In this document: positions 1 through 8,098 of the stretch, piece after piece
Layout of the letters: each line of letters opens with the position of its first letter
Numbering within the stretch: position 1 is the first letter of the stretch
Assembly: GCA_946186575.1 (NCBI GenBank)
Contig: CAMHNO010000020.1
Coordinates: 1 to 43,040, forward strand
Length of the DNA stretch: 43,040 nucleotides
Direction: 5' to 3'
DNA from: an uncultured Prevotellaceae bacterium
GTDB lineage: Bacteria; Bacteroidota; Bacteroidia; Bacteroidales; Muribaculaceae
Program-made: the position numbers and the translations under genes
The notes under the pieces: model-generated
Told to the model about the DNA's origin: nothing
What the model saw: only the letters and a program-made list of their open reading frames with translations
Database searches by the model: none

Positions 1-230
1 AGTCGCACAGCAAGCGACTCGGAGTGAAACTTTTTGGTGGGCAATTCGCAAAGGCTGGTAACATCATCCGCCGTCAGCGCGGTACTGTTCACCGCCCAGG
101 TGTAAACGTTGGCATGGGCAAGGATCACACCTTGTATGCTCTCGTCGACGGAACTGTTGAGTTCCAGCACAGGGCAGGCCACACTTACATTAACGTAGTG
201 GCTGCTCCACAGCAAAGCGAAGAAAACTAA
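1..230 (+). CDS. rpmA: 50S ribosomal protein L27 (5'-truncated)
   Basis: This is the C-terminal part of ribosomal protein L27, a large-subunit protein near the peptidyl-transferase centre. The reading frame is open from base 3, and the first visible residues, [14 protein letters not shown], match the conserved L27 core. They are followed by [31 protein letters not shown] and a short acidic tail. The true start lies left of the window; the GTG at 24 is an internal valine codon (LGVKLFGG), not a start. About 75 residues of the usual 85-90 are visible. A strong terminator follows at 280-324. rplU (L21) normally lies immediately upstream, but it is outside the window. Confidence 0.97.
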   Translation, partial: SHSKRLGVKLFGGQFAKAGNIIRRQRGTVHRPGVNVGMGKDHTLYALVDGTVEFQHRAGHTYINVVAAPQQSEEN

Positions 231-279
231 GACATCATCTCTGCTGGCGGCTTACTCGCCCGCGAGACTCATCAACAAT

Positions 280-324
280 AATCATCGGCGCATTGACTTG
301 TGCCGATGATTGTTTTTATTTTTA
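280..324 (+). terminator. Rho-independent terminator of rpmA
   Basis: A 13-bp stem (280-292 with 299-311, one G-U pair) closes a 6-nt loop and is followed by a T-rich tract at 312-324. It lies 49 nt after the rpmA stop codon. Confidence 0.9.
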
Positions 325-496
325 TAGACTACCGCTGATTGCCATAGTACTATAATAAACAGTGAGATGCGATGAAAAAAAGTTTTATTTGGTTAAAAAT
401 TTGCATATTATAATTATTCAGTGTAATTTTACGACAATTTTAATGGCAAATCGCGAAAATAACCAATTATTATTAACCAATCAAAAACTTATTACA

Positions 497-2413
497 ATGA
501 AAAAGACACTACTTCTGCTTGCTGTGATGCTGACATTCATTGGCATGAGTGCTCAGAATCCCTATGCCTACAAGCTGAGCTCAACCGACCTCGGCAACAC
601 GAGCGTGACACTGCATTACTCGCTCAACGCTCCTGCACAGGCAGTGGCTCTCGAAATTCTTGACGGGGAGAGCGTGGTTGCTACCATCAATGTGCCCGAG
701 ACTATGATTGTGGCCGGGGATCATGAGTACATCGTTAACTTTGCCGACTATCCTCAGCTGCCAACCGGCAAACAGCTCACTTGGAGGGTGAAGGTTACTG
801 GCACTGTGCTTAATGAGCCTGCCGAGATTACCGACAAAGTGCTGAAATTTTACTCGCCAGCGGGTGTGGCCGTCGACGTCAACCCCGAGAGCGACGACTT
901 TGGCAACATGTACATCACAGAGTCGACAGCCAAAGCGTCGGCAACTTATTTCACCAATCCCGATGGCGATGCCGTGGGCATTGGGCTCTACAAGTTTGAC
1001 CCGCAGTTCAACTGCCAGAAGAACGCTGAAGGCAAGTACGGCTTTAGCTGTGGCATGCAGTCGGCGGGAACTACACCAGTCGACTGGCGTCCAAGCCGCA
1101 TCCACATTAGCGATGATGGGCGCATGTTCATCCTCTCGCAGCGTGTGAGCACTGCCTATCCTCTCTACGAGATCAACCGCGAGACACTGCAGGCCTCGCC
1201 ACTCTTTGCCGGCACGCTCGACACCTCAACAGGTATTGTGGCCAATGGTGATGTTCAGGTTGCCGCCGGTGTAGGCGTTGCCTTCGATGTTATTGGCAGT
1301 GGCGACAATCTCAAGCTCATGATGATGACTTGCACCCCGGGCACTACTACCATTCCCGCCAACTACAAGACCAATGAGTACAACATTGGCACCGCAACCA
1401 GTTGGGGCGAGGCGCCAAGTCGTGCATTCACTGCATTTGACGGCAAAGCAATCAACTATGCTGGCATTAACCTCGCCTACGATTATGCAGGTGGCATTTG
1501 GATGAGCCAGTGGCGTGGCGCTCCCACCGAGGGTGAGCCAAGCTATGCTTATGCCAACCTTGAGAATGATGAGCTTCAATTTCTGGTAACCGACATCTAC
1601 AGCCGCAACGGCGGTATGGCATTTAACAAGGATCACACTCTCATGGTCCGTGGCGAGGGCTACAGCAAGAAACTCGCTGTCTATGCCGTAGAGGGTGGCG
1701 CCATCACCAAACTCTATGAGTACAGTTGCCCAAGCTTCACTGGTTGGAACCAGTTTGCCTTTGACTATGCTGGCAACCTCATCGCTTGCGACAATGCTGC
1801 CGAGGTCTTTGGTATGATACAGCTGCCCTATAGCGGAGAGGTGACCACACCCTGCGCCGAAAAGTTCAACTTTGAGATTGCTGGCGAGCCTGTTGAGACC
1901 GAATTCTACTTGGTGGGATCTTTCAACGACTGGAAACTTACCGAGGAGGAGGGACGCCTGGCATTTGCCGCAACGCAAGACGAGGGCATCTACGAGCTGA
2001 CTTGCACACTCGCCGCTGGCGATGAGTTCAAAGTTATCACACCCGTTGGCGACGGATGGAAGTGGTATGGCGGCATTGATGAGTATGGCTCGGGCTACTT
2101 CCTGATTAATGGCGACCTGCTCAACGTGCCCATTGCTATGATTGATGGAGCCAACTTCCGCATCGAAAGTGGTGGCAAGTTTACCATGCGTGTTGATGCT
2201 GCTGCTCATCAGCTCACTGTTGTGCCGGTGAATGTGGTTCCTGGCGATGTGGATGGCGATGGCATTGTAACAAGTGCCGACGTTACCGCCCTCTACAGCT
2301 TCTTGCTCACCGGCGACACCAGTAGCATTGTCAATGGCGACCAGAACGGCGATGGAGAGATAACCTCGGGCGACATTACAGTGGTTTATAACTGCCTCTT
2401 AGGAGTTCAATAA
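497..2413 (+). CDS. Secreted propeller-like protein with SusE/F-like domain and C-terminal dockerin
   Basis: I chose the ATG at 497 because it opens a clear signal peptide (MKKTLLLLAVMLTFIGMSAQ). The frame is open back to 362, but that extension is AT-rich and unlike a leader. The 638-aa product has an Ig-like segment (about 20-115), then a region resembling an NHL-type propeller (about 120-455; AVDVNPESDDFGNMYITES, RIHISDDGRMFILSQ). A SusE/SusF-type starch-binding-like domain follows at about 465-575 (FYLVGSFNDWKL). A dockerin ends the protein (582-638) with two calcium loops, DVDGDGIVTSAD and DQNGDGEITSGD. It is presumably exported by Sec and may bind glycan; no catalytic motif is seen. It is separated from the other dockerin genes by about 8 kb and lies on the opposite strand. 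The family call for the middle region is uncertain. Confidence 0.85.
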   Translation: MKKTLLLLAVMLTFIGMSAQNPYAYKLSSTDLGNTSVTLHYSLNAPAQAVALEILDGESVVATINVPETMIVAGDHEYIVNFADYPQLPTGKQLTWRVKVTGTVLNEPAEITDKVLKFYSPAGVAVDVNPESDDFGNMYITESTAKASATYFTNPDGDAVGIGLYKFDPQFNCQKNAEGKYGFSCGMQSAGTTPVDWRPSRIHISDDGRMFILSQRVSTAYPLYEINRETLQASPLFAGTLDTSTGIVANGDVQVAAGVGVAFDVIGSGDNLKLMMMTCTPGTTTIPANYKTNEYNIGTATSWGEAPSRAFTAFDGKAINYAGINLAYDYAGGIWMSQWRGAPTEGEPSYAYANLENDELQFLVTDIYSRNGGMAFNKDHTLMVRGEGYSKKLAVYAVEGGAITKLYEYSCPSFTGWNQFAFDYAGNLIACDNAAEVFGMIQLPYSGEVTTPCAEKFNFEIAGEPVETEFYLVGSFNDWKLTEEEGRLAFAATQDEGIYELTCTLAAGDEFKVITPVGDGWKWYGGIDEYGSGYFLINGDLLNVPIAMIDGANFRIESGGKFTMRVDAAAHQLTVVPVNVVPGDVDGDGIVTSADVTALYSFLLTGDTSSIVNGDQNGDGEITSGDITVVYNCLLGVQ

Positions 2414-2442
2414 CCTTAATATTCACACATTGTTGCATCAAG

Positions 2443-2473
2443 TTAGAGGGCGTGAAATTTTCACGCCCTCTAA
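2443..2473. terminator. Bidirectional terminator between convergent genes
   Basis: A perfect 13-bp inverted repeat (2443-2455 and 2461-2473, AGAGGGCGTGA arm) lies between the ends of two convergent genes (2413 and 2527). It has short A/T flanks on both sides, so it could stop transcription from either direction. Confidence 0.8.
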
Positions 2474-2526
2474 TCTTATAGTTTCAAAGCTAAGCACTAA
2501 TCCTGAATTATAGTGTGGATGGGGTG

Positions 2527-5013
2527 TTACATACCTTGTTGGCCTTGGCCTCCACCTTGCTGACCCTGGCCTCCGCCCTGCTGGCCACCACCCACCACAT
2601 CGTTGTTCTCGATGGTCTTGTCGGTGCGCTTAACATGGGCCTTGATTGAACCAAAGCGGTAGGTGAGGCTGATGCGGAACCCTCGCGATAGCCACTTGTT
2701 CTTGCTCCAGCCAGTGTAGTCGCCTTGATTGATGTAAGACTTCATGGTGGTGAACTTGCTCGAGTTTAGGAAGTTGTCGGCACTCAGGCGCACTGTGAGG
2801 CGGTCCTCCTTGAGGAACGAGCGCTGCAGGCCCAGGTTGTAGAACCAACTGCCGCTATAATGCCCGTAGAGGCCGTTGATGCCGCCACTCCACTCGCCAC
2901 CGCTCACGCTCAGGCGCAGCTTCCAGGGCAGCTGCTGGTTGAGTTGGGCATAGAAGAACGAGTTCCAGCGTTTGTTCTTCAGGTCGAGTTCGCGGCTCTC
3001 GTAGGTAGAATGTCCCACGTTTCCGTTAAAGGTGAAGCTGGTGCTCGGGCTTATTGTCCACTGCAGGAATCCGCTCAGACCCAGGTTGCGACTCTTGAGG
3101 GTGTTGGCATAGGTTGAGATGAAGATATCGCCATCGGTGTATTGTATGCCGGTTATCTGGTTGGTGCTGAACGAGATGCTTGGACTGAGGCTGAAAGTGA
3201 GCTTGGAGCCTATCTGCATGTAGGTCATGGTGATAGAGTGGTTGCGCGAACTGCTCAGGTGAGGATTGCCAAACGAGCGGCTCGTTGGGCTCTCCTCTAC
3301 GGCTGGATTCAGGTAATTGATGCCTGGGCGCTGAATGGTTGTAGAATAATTGATCTTGAGGCTGTGGGCCCAGTCAAACTTGTATTCCACGCTCAGGTCG
3401 GGCACCAGGTCGCTGAGATTGCGGTGATAGTTGGCCTGCTTACCGTCGGGGAACTCGGCGTTGAGGCGGCTGTACTCGTAGCGCAATCCGGCGCGAGTGG
3501 TCCAGTTGTTCTTGCTGAAGCGGTAGCTCAGGTAGGCCGCTGCCACGTGTGTGCGGTGGTTGAAAAGCGTGGTGTTGTTCATCTCGGGCATGCCAGTGTA
3601 GTCGAACGCGGCCTCGCTCTTGTTCAGGCGGTTGATGTATTTCACACCCGTCTCAATCTGGTGATACTTGGCAAAGGGGCGCGTCCAGTCGAGCTGGAAG
3701 GTGTGCTCGGCAAAGTTCTCCTTGGTGTCGTTGGTTTGGCCAGTGTAGGGGAACGGGCAGTTGAGCATGTCGCTAAAGATGGATATAGTCTTAGCAGCGT
3801 TGTGGTTGGTCGAGAGCATGTAGCTCAGAGTGAGCAGTTCGCCTGGGTGACGCAGCTTGCGCTGGTAGTCGAGGCGACCGTGCAAGTCGTAGAAGTCACC
3901 CTTGGGCGAGTGGCCATTGGTGGTGTACTTGTACAGGACGTTGCCGCTTGCATCGCTCATGCGGGTATGGGTGAGGCCGTCGCCTCGGTAGTCGTAGTAG
4001 AATCCGCCAAACGAGAGCGACACAAGGTTAGTGGTGTCGGGCTCCCAGCTGGCGCTTAGTTCGCCATAGTGCACGTTGACGCGTGCTCGCGAGTCGTTGT
4101 CGGTGCTGAGCACGTTGCCAGTGTTGTTATAGGTGTGCTCACTCTCGCTCAGGTTGTGTGAGCCATGTCGGTTCTGACCGTGGTAACCGTAGTTGAGCGA
4201 AGCCACCACCTTGTTGACCTGAGCAGTGATGTTGGCGTTGCCATTGATGCTGCCGGTGTTGTTCACACCAGCGCCCACGGTGCCGGTCACGCCATTCATG
4301 GTTGCGCCACCACCGCCGCCAAAGTCGGCCATCACAATGTTTAGGATGGCGCTTGTGCCCTCGGCGTCATATTTTGCACCCGGGTCGGTAATCACCTCAA
4401 TCTTCTTGATCATGCTCGCCGGCACCGCCTTGAGTATCTCCTTCATGTTCTGTCCGCTCAGGGCGGGGTCGGGGTGGCCGTTGCGGTATACCTTGAACGA
4501 GGTAGACCCCTTCACCCTAATCTCGTCCTGACCATCGACGGTGACCATGGGCACCTTCTTGAGCATGTCGAGCACGTTGTTGGTCTTAGAGTCGGCATCG
4601 GCCTGCACGTCGTAGCTCAGTCGGTCGATTTCGGTCTTGACGAGCTGGCGCTGAGTGGTGACAACCACCTCGCTGAGCATCGTCGACTCGGTGTCGAGTA
4701 CTATTGTTCCGAGCTGAGCCACTGGCTTAGCCTGACTAACTTCAAAAGTCACACTTTTGGTTGTCATGCCCACAAATTGGATTTTCATCAGGTAGTTGCC
4801 AGCCTTAGCAATGCTGTGGTCTACCTTGCCAAATGCGTCGCTCACGTCGCTGTCCACCACAGTGGCAGTGTCGTTGCTATTGTAGAGGTAGATAGTGGCA
4901 AACGGCACACCCTCTCCTTCACTGTCGTTCACTTGGCACTGCACGCCATAGTGTTGTGCCGCTGCGCTCATTGCGCTGGCAATAATCAATAAGATGGTGA
5001 TGATTTTCTTCAT
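2527..5013 (-). CDS. TonB-linked outer membrane beta-barrel protein (OMP_b-brl type)
   Basis: An 828-aa outer-membrane protein with a signal peptide (MKKIITILLIIASAMSAAAQ). A CarboxypepD_reg-like N-terminal domain (about 22-110; GVPFATIYLYNSNDTATVVD) is followed by a plug-like domain (about 120-225; LDMLKKVPMVTVDG, IKKIEVITDPGAKYDAEG). A long barrel (about 240-800) is rich in alternating aromatic strands and ends near SLTYRFGSIK. This order is typical of the Bacteroidetes outer-membrane beta-barrel family related to TonB-dependent receptors. No SusD partner is adjacent, so a substrate cannot be named. The C-terminus carries a low-complexity Gly/Gln tail (805-828, GGGQGQQ repeated) beyond the last strand. 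A -7 promoter box lies at 5052-5059. Confidence 0.88.
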   Translation of the reverse strand: MKKIITILLIIASAMSAAAQHYGVQCQVNDSEGEGVPFATIYLYNSNDTATVVDSDVSDAFGKVDHSIAKAGNYLMKIQFVGMTTKSVTFEVSQAKPVAQLGTIVLDTESTMLSEVVVTTQRQLVKTEIDRLSYDVQADADSKTNNVLDMLKKVPMVTVDGQDEIRVKGSTSFKVYRNGHPDPALSGQNMKEILKAVPASMIKKIEVITDPGAKYDAEGTSAILNIVMADFGGGGGATMNGVTGTVGAGVNNTGSINGNANITAQVNKVVASLNYGYHGQNRHGSHNLSESEHTYNNTGNVLSTDNDSRARVNVHYGELSASWEPDTTNLVSLSFGGFYYDYRGDGLTHTRMSDASGNVLYKYTTNGHSPKGDFYDLHGRLDYQRKLRHPGELLTLSYMLSTNHNAAKTISIFSDMLNCPFPYTGQTNDTKENFAEHTFQLDWTRPFAKYHQIETGVKYINRLNKSEAAFDYTGMPEMNNTTLFNHRTHVAAAYLSYRFSKNNWTTRAGLRYEYSRLNAEFPDGKQANYHRNLSDLVPDLSVEYKFDWAHSLKINYSTTIQRPGINYLNPAVEESPTSRSFGNPHLSSSRNHSITMTYMQIGSKLTFSLSPSISFSTNQITGIQYTDGDIFISTYANTLKSRNLGLSGFLQWTISPSTSFTFNGNVGHSTYESRELDLKNKRWNSFFYAQLNQQLPWKLRLSVSGGEWSGGINGLYGHYSGSWFYNLGLQRSFLKEDRLTVRLSADNFLNSSKFTTMKSYINQGDYTGWSKNKWLSRGFRISLTYRFGSIKAHVKRTDKTIENNDVVGGGQQGGGQGQQGGGQGQQGM
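2530..2595 (-). repeat. Gly/Gln-rich tandem repeat at the C-terminus of the OMP
   Basis: The last codons encode imperfect copies of GGGQQ / GGGQGQQ. On the + strand this appears as repeated units of the type TTGGCCTTGGCCTCCACC. The repeat is in frame and ends just before the stop. Confidence 0.7.
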
Positions 5014-5051
5014 TTTCTCTTTTTCTTGATTGCTATTTCATCAATTAGACG

Positions 5052-5059
5052 CAAAGTTA
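5052..5059 (-). promoter_or_regulatory. Bacteroidetes -7 box of the OMP gene
   Basis: TAACTTTG on the - strand fits the TAnnTTTG -7 consensus and lies 38 nt upstream of the ATG at 5013. No good -33 element is seen at the usual spacing. Confidence 0.5.
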
Positions 5060-5104
5060 GGGCAAAATGCTTCAAAAAACTCCGTCAAAAAACAAAAAAA
5101 TATG

Positions 5105-5467
5105 TTAATGCTTAAGATACTCCTGATACTTCTCCTTTAGTTCGGCAGGGGTAATGCCCACAGCCTTAAGTTGTCCAAAGAAGTAGTCCATCTCGCCTTG
5201 CATGAGTTGTTCACGACGCATGGTAATGATTTTCTCGCGGGCATCAGGGCACACAAAGTAACCCAGTCCACGCTTAGTGAAAATCACGCCACACTGCTGA
5301 AGGTATTCATAGGTTCGCGCCACTGTGTTGGCGTTTACCTCAATCTCTGCCGCCAACTCTCGCACACTGGGCACCTTGCCTTCAGCGGTCAAAGTCCCCG
5401 AGAGAATCTGGTCGCCAATGCGGTCGGCAATTTGCAGATATATTGCTTTATTATCCTTGAAGTTCAT
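5105..5467 (-). CDS. GntR-family (YtrA-type) transcriptional regulator
   Basis: A 120-aa regulator with an N-terminal winged helix-turn-helix (about 8-75). The hallmarks are IYLQIADRIGDQILSG, KVPSVRELAAEIEVNANTVARTYEYL and the wing GVIFTKRGLGYFV. Only about 45 residues follow, with no large effector domain, which is typical of the short YtrA-like GntR group that controls adjacent ABC transporters. It is the last gene of the operon, starting 3 nt after the permease stop codon. It probably represses its own operon through the palindrome at 7234-7257; that link is inferred from the operator's position and sequence. The inducer is unknown, although the group often responds to envelope or antibiotic stress. 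Confidence 0.9.
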   Translation of the reverse strand: MNFKDNKAIYLQIADRIGDQILSGTLTAEGKVPSVRELAAEIEVNANTVARTYEYLQQCGVIFTKRGLGYFVCPDAREKIITMRREQLMQGEMDYFFGQLKAVGITPAELKEKYQEYLKH

Positions 5468-5470
5468 AAC

Positions 5471-6343
5471 TTATTTCCACCATTTTAATGAAACAACATC
5501 TTTGCGCTTAAACAGGTACCAGGCCAGTGCGAAGAATGCAACCCCCTGCACTACAGTTAACCCTATGATAACCCTTAAGAAGTTACCACTTTTCATGAAT
5601 TCAAGACACCAATCGCCAAACTCATGAATGCCACCACACAGATAAATGATCAGTACAATAATTAAAATTACAATCATCAATATGGTTTCAATAACAAAAG
5701 TTACTGCATAGGTCTTGAGAAGCGACAAACGTGGCCATATCACGGCGCCTAGCAGATACATTATTGCGCTTGATACAGTACCAATAGTTACACCTGTTGT
5801 CATCAGATGATTAAAGCCACTATCTAATCCAAGCTTTTTTATATCCGACAAATCCATCTCCACATTAAAGCTGTTGAAGACGTTGATGGGACCAGGAACA
5901 ACGAAATTGTCGGTCTCAAACAGTTTCAATGCTGCTATGCGAGTGAGGTCGGCAAGCTGGGCGATTACAAACATAGCAACAAAAGTCCCCACAATATATA
6001 TAAGTACATTGACAATAAACTTCTCGAGCGTTGACGACGGGGAAGTGAACAGGCTTGTGCGACGTTTTTTTGTGGTAAGGTCTTTGAATGCCATTGAGGC
6101 CATGATGGCAGCAGCAAAAGATATTACACATAAAACAAAGGTTTGTGGCATATCATTAGTCATCATTTCCCAATCATCCATTTTGGGGTTGTGCGAAATC
6201 AGGTTGCCAAGAATCATGAAAAATGCAAAAAAAGCATATAAGCCTATAGCCGAGAACAGTAATAAGCGGCAGTTCTCTACCACTTCTTTCTTGAGTGCAG
6301 CAACGAAGCGATTCCAATTAAAAGTTTGACTTACGGTATTCAT
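5471..6343 (-). CDS. ABC transporter permease-like membrane protein
   Basis: A 290-aa membrane protein with six likely transmembrane helices (about 28-50, 66-87, 108-132, 180-203, 212-240, 255-278). A soluble stretch between helices 3 and 4 contains a Phe/Asp-rich loop (about 133-178). It starts 14 nt after the ATPase stop and ends 3 nt before the GntR start, so it is translationally linked to both. By position it is the membrane half of the ABC system whose ATPase is at 6358-7194. The sequence resembles ABC-2-type or bacteriocin-export permeases only in topology. The substrate, and whether it exports or senses, cannot be told. Confidence 0.85.
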   Translation of the reverse strand: MNTVSQTFNWNRFVAALKKEVVENCRLLLFSAIGLYAFFAFFMILGNLISHNPKMDDWEMMTNDMPQTFVLCVISFAAAIMASMAFKDLTTKKRRTSLFTSPSSTLEKFIVNVLIYIVGTFVAMFVIAQLADLTRIAALKLFETDNFVVPGPINVFNSFNVEMDLSDIKKLGLDSGFNHLMTTGVTIGTVSSAIMYLLGAVIWPRLSLLKTYAVTFVIETILMIVILIIVLIIYLCGGIHEFGDWCLEFMKSGNFLRVIIGLTVVQGVAFFALAWYLFKRKDVVSLKWWK

Positions 6344-6357
6344 AGTTGTGTTCTTTT

Positions 6358-7194
6358 TTAGGCGTTAAACAATTGGTTGATAGCATCGGGATTTTGAATA
6401 GTGGCGTTGAAGAGCATCTCTAGGTCAACAGTAGTCTCTTCGTCGGGCTGGCTAGGAACAACCACGAGCGACCCCATCACACTAGGCTGTGTGAAGAGTG
6501 GCTGATCGCCTTCGCGCATGGGGCGGAATGCCAAGCGGCTCATCACGTCGGCAATGGAAGCGTTGAGCAACACTTTACTCTGGTCGAGGATTGTTACATG
6601 GTCGAGAATTTCACTGATGTCGCGCACCTGGTGGGTAGAGATGAGCATCATCTTGTCGTCGGTCATGCCTGTGGTCACCAACTTGCGGAACTGGCTCTTG
6701 CTGGGGATGTCTAGGCCATTGGTGGGTTCATCCATAATGAGTACGCGGGTGTTGGTGGCAAATGCGAATGCCAATAGCACTTTCTTCTTTTGTCCCATCG
6801 ACAGCGAGTGAAGTTTCACATCAATGTCGCCACCCATATCGAAGATGTCGAGGTAGCGCTGCATGTCGTCCATCGAGAAATTGGGGTAGAACGGAGCATT
6901 GATACTCACATAGCGCTTTAAGGTGAGATTAGGCAGGTCAAATTCCTCGGGAACGAGGAATAGGTCGCTCATTGTTTTGGGAAGGCGGGCACGCACATTC
7001 ACATCATCGAGTGTTACATTGCCGCTCTTAGGGGTGAGCAGACCACACATTAAATTAATTAGGGTGGTTTTACCCGAACCATTTTTCCCTAACAACCCGT
7101 AAACGTTGCCTGCATTCAACTCAAACGAGAGATTATGAAACAAATCTCCAACGCGTTTGTTATACCTAAATGTTAAGTCGTTGATGGATAGCAT
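6358..7194 (-). CDS. ABC transporter ATP-binding protein
   Basis: A 278-aa cytoplasmic ATPase carrying all core motifs. These are Walker A GLLGKNGSGKTT (33-44), signature LSMGQKKK (131-138), Walker B VLIMDEPTNGLD (151-162) and the switch histidine in STHQVRD (H188). It is the first gene of the ATPase-permease-GntR operon and energises the permease downstream. The signature LSMGQ rather than LSGGQ is a common variant. The C-terminal 60 residues (about 215-278) hold no recognised domain and may be regulatory. The promoter and palindromic operator are just upstream at 7234-7291. Confidence 0.93.
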   Translation of the reverse strand: MLSINDLTFRYNKRVGDLFHNLSFELNAGNVYGLLGKNGSGKTTLINLMCGLLTPKSGNVTLDDVNVRARLPKTMSDLFLVPEEFDLPNLTLKRYVSINAPFYPNFSMDDMQRYLDIFDMGGDIDVKLHSLSMGQKKKVLLAFAFATNTRVLIMDEPTNGLDIPSKSQFRKLVTTGMTDDKMMLISTHQVRDISEILDHVTILDQSKVLLNASIADVMSRLAFRPMREGDQPLFTQPSVMGSLVVVPSQPDEETTVDLEMLFNATIQNPDAINQLFNA

Positions 7195-7233
7195 AATACT
7201 GATATGTTTTGATGGTTAAACAATAACTTCATT

Positions 7234-7257
7234 AGTGTACTACTTAACTAGTACACT
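7234..7257. promoter_or_regulatory. Palindromic operator, probable GntR/YtrA site
   Basis: This is a perfect 9-bp inverted repeat, AGTGTACTA, then 6 nt, then TAGTACACT. It lies immediately downstream of the -7 box of the ABC operon, so it covers the expected transcription start. The AGTGTA...TACACT half-sites resemble those reported for Bacillus YtrA-type repressors, and such a regulator is the last gene of this operon. Confidence 0.8.
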
Positions 7258-7258
7258 G

Positions 7259-7291
7259 CAAAGGTATAGCAAGGTATCCCATTTCACCAAA
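7259..7291 (-). promoter_or_regulatory. Promoter of the ABC/GntR operon
   Basis: On the - strand there is a -33 TTTG (7288-7291), a 21-nt spacer and a -7 TACCTTTG (7259-7266), which fits the Bacteroidetes primary sigma consensus closely. The start point would fall near 7252, inside the palindrome. Confidence 0.75.
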
Positions 7292-7340
7292 TTTCTTAAC
7301 ACTTTTTAAGGATTTTCTTTAAAAAACCTAGGAGCAACTA

Positions 7341-7354
7341 ATAACTGATAACTG
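7341..7354 (+). repeat. Short tandem repeat ATAACTG x2
   Basis: Two exact copies of ATAACTG, flanked by near copies (ACTA before, AAAACT after), lie in the divergent spacer between the ABC operon and the membrane protein at 7425. No function can be assigned. Confidence 0.4.
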
Positions 7355-7424
7355 AAAACTTTTTAAGCTGTTTTTACACTAAAATCACCTTTTTTTTGTT
7401 ATTATATAAATAAGTACTATTGAT

Positions 7425-8078
7425 ATGAAACCAATCACCAACATACTTTTGGTCCTAGCCCTTGTGTGCTATGTGTTCCTCCCTTTGTTTGATATTTCCT
7501 ACATGGGCAGCATCAATGGGCTGGGTTTTACTTCGAGTGTTATAACCTATAACTTTGGTTTCAAAGGTGTGGTGTTTGCTCTCACTCCATTCATCACCGT
7601 GTTTCTTGCCATAGGGTTCAATTGCCTGCGCAGCAGGTGGTGGGGCATTATCGATGTTGTACTGATTTTCCTCACCATCTACTTCTTCTTGAATCTGCTG
7701 GCCAAGTTTCAAGGCTTTTCGCTGGTTCACGACCCTGCGGTTATCACAGGAACCGAGCTCAACGAGGGTATGTCGATAAGGGGCTTGGGCAGCGGCTTCT
7801 TCTCGAGTCTTGCACTCATTGTGCTGGCTTTCCTGTCGGCAATCATCTCTCTGATGCCTTTCAAGTTCAACAAGCGACTTGAGGAGAAGTTGGACAATAG
7901 GTTGGCGTCGGGTAAAAGACGTCTGTCAAAGATGGGCGAGGGCATTAGTGGTGAGTTGGAGCGCAAGAGCAAGCACACCAGCAACGCTGCCAGCGACAGC
8001 GAGTCTTCATCCTCAAGCGAGCATCATAGTGCAAGCATTGAAATTGAAGAGGAGCCTCGTGATCAAGGAACTCACTGA
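7425..8078 (+). CDS. Hypothetical four-helix membrane protein with Ser-rich tail
   Basis: I do not recognise this 217-aa protein. It has four predicted membrane helices (about 4-24, 45-67, 72-93, 125-147). The segment between helices 3 and 4 (about 94-124) would be outside the membrane. A hydrophilic C-terminal tail starts basic (about 150-180, KRLEEKLDNRLASGKRR) and ends Ser-rich and acidic (185-217, SDSESSSSSEHHSAS). It is convergent with the antiporter gene (20-nt gap) and divergent from the ABC operon, so it is probably transcribed alone. The ATG at 7425 is the only sensible start before the first helix. Confidence 0.75.
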   Translation: MKPITNILLVLALVCYVFLPLFDISYMGSINGLGFTSSVITYNFGFKGVVFALTPFITVFLAIGFNCLRSRWWGIIDVVLIFLTIYFFLNLLAKFQGFSLVHDPAVITGTELNEGMSIRGLGSGFFSSLALIVLAFLSAIISLMPFKFNKRLEEKLDNRLASGKRRLSKMGEGISGELERKSKHTSNAASDSESSSSSEHHSASIEIEEEPRDQGTH

Positions 8079-8098
8079 CAGGCCAGAAGCTCACGCCA

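Noticed and set aside
24-230. GTG at 24 as the start of L27
   Set aside because: The conserved L27 residues SHSKRLG are encoded in frame just before it, so the gene is cut by the window edge.
362-496. 45-residue N-terminal extension of the first dockerin protein
   Set aside because: The extension is AT-rich and would bury the signal peptide that starts at 497.
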